Assembly (NCBI GenBank): GCA_040902585.1
Contig: JBBDXA010000108.1
Span: 1 to 5,147, forward strand
Direction: 5' to 3'
Source: JBBDXA01 sp040902585
Lineage (GTDB): Bacteria; Planctomycetota; Phycisphaerae; Phycisphaerales; Phycisphaeraceae
Length of the DNA stretch: 5,147 bases
Shown here: positions 5,107 to 5,147 of the stretch, in pieces
How the letters are laid out: each line of letters starts with the position of its first letter
Position numbering within the stretch: the first letter of the stretch is position 1
Position numbers and translations under genes: made by a program
The notes under the pieces: generated by a model
Database searches by the model: none
Seen by the model: only the letters and a program-made list of their open reading frames with translations
What the model was told of the DNA's origin: nothing

Positions 5107-5140
5107 CATGGGTAAGCGGAGTCTTCGGAGCTTACCCGTG
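5107..5140 (+). repeat. Hairpin with 11-bp stem near the window end
   Basis: CATGGGTAAGC (5107-5117) pairs with GCTTACCCGTG (5130-5140), including one G-U pair possible only in plus-strand RNA. The 12-base loop, with its flanking bases, contains CGGAG twice (5117-5121 and 5126-5130). No T-run follows before the window ends. It resembles a dispersed intergenic palindrome, but only one copy is in view. Confidence 0.7.
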
Positions 5141-5147
5141 CTGTGCG

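Larger units (their letters stand above)
4777..5147. other. Gene-free, structure-rich tail of the window
   Basis: No reading frame longer than about 54 codons with a ribosome site is visible. A forward frame 4786-4950 would begin inside the -10 box and encode an Arg-rich peptide, so it is not accepted. The stretch holds a promoter, a cluster of palindromes and nested inverted repeats (4917-5036), two tandem GGGGGTA units (5001-5014) and a hairpin (5107-5140). It may be the upstream or attachment region of a gene beyond the window. Confidence 0.6.

Overview
The window is GC-rich with short intergenic gaps, gene order that changes strand often, and several families of short hairpin-forming repeats between genes. 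Protein style (a Ddl-like ATP-grasp ligase opening with MHEDLIPPE, short unassigned conserved proteins, no encoded tRNA CCA) suggests a planctomycete, perhaps Phycisphaerae-like. That assignment is an inference from style, not from a marker gene.

Layout. Positions 1-180 hold no gene I can support. 181-1212 (+) encodes a D-alanine-D-alanine-ligase-like ATP-grasp enzyme. 1413-1496 (-) is a tRNA-Leu with anticodon GAG, with a good sigma70-type promoter and a palindrome in its short 5' leader. 1674-2399 (-) encodes a nucleoside phosphorylase / MTA-SAH-nucleosidase-like protein, started at GTG behind a strong Shine-Dalgarno. 2434-2541 is an imperfect inverted repeat built from CGCAGAG units. 2574-3572 (-) encodes a D-2-hydroxyacid dehydrogenase of the glycerate dehydrogenase type. 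Divergent from it, 3630-4232 (+) encodes a 200-residue protein of unknown function, followed 4 bases later by a small predicted lipoprotein (4237-4776), a likely two-gene operon.

The last 370 bases (4777-5147) hold no convincing gene but are dense in structure. A sigma70-like promoter overlaps the end of the lipoprotein gene. Downstream lies a cluster of palindromes and nested inverted repeats built from the half-site TAGACAC, and then an 11-bp hairpin near the window edge. The repeats can pair in mutually exclusive ways, so this could be a regulatory leader, a multi-operator region, or the end or attachment region of a mobile element whose gene lies outside the window.

The other notable signal is a 32-36 base repeat present three times (1225-1258, 1364-1395, 1636-1671). 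Each copy lies 2 to 17 bases after the 3' end of a gene, and always in the same orientation relative to that gene's transcription. This points to a shared 3'-end element such as a terminator, processing signal or RNA stabiliser. No complete mobile element, CRISPR array or defence gene is visible.
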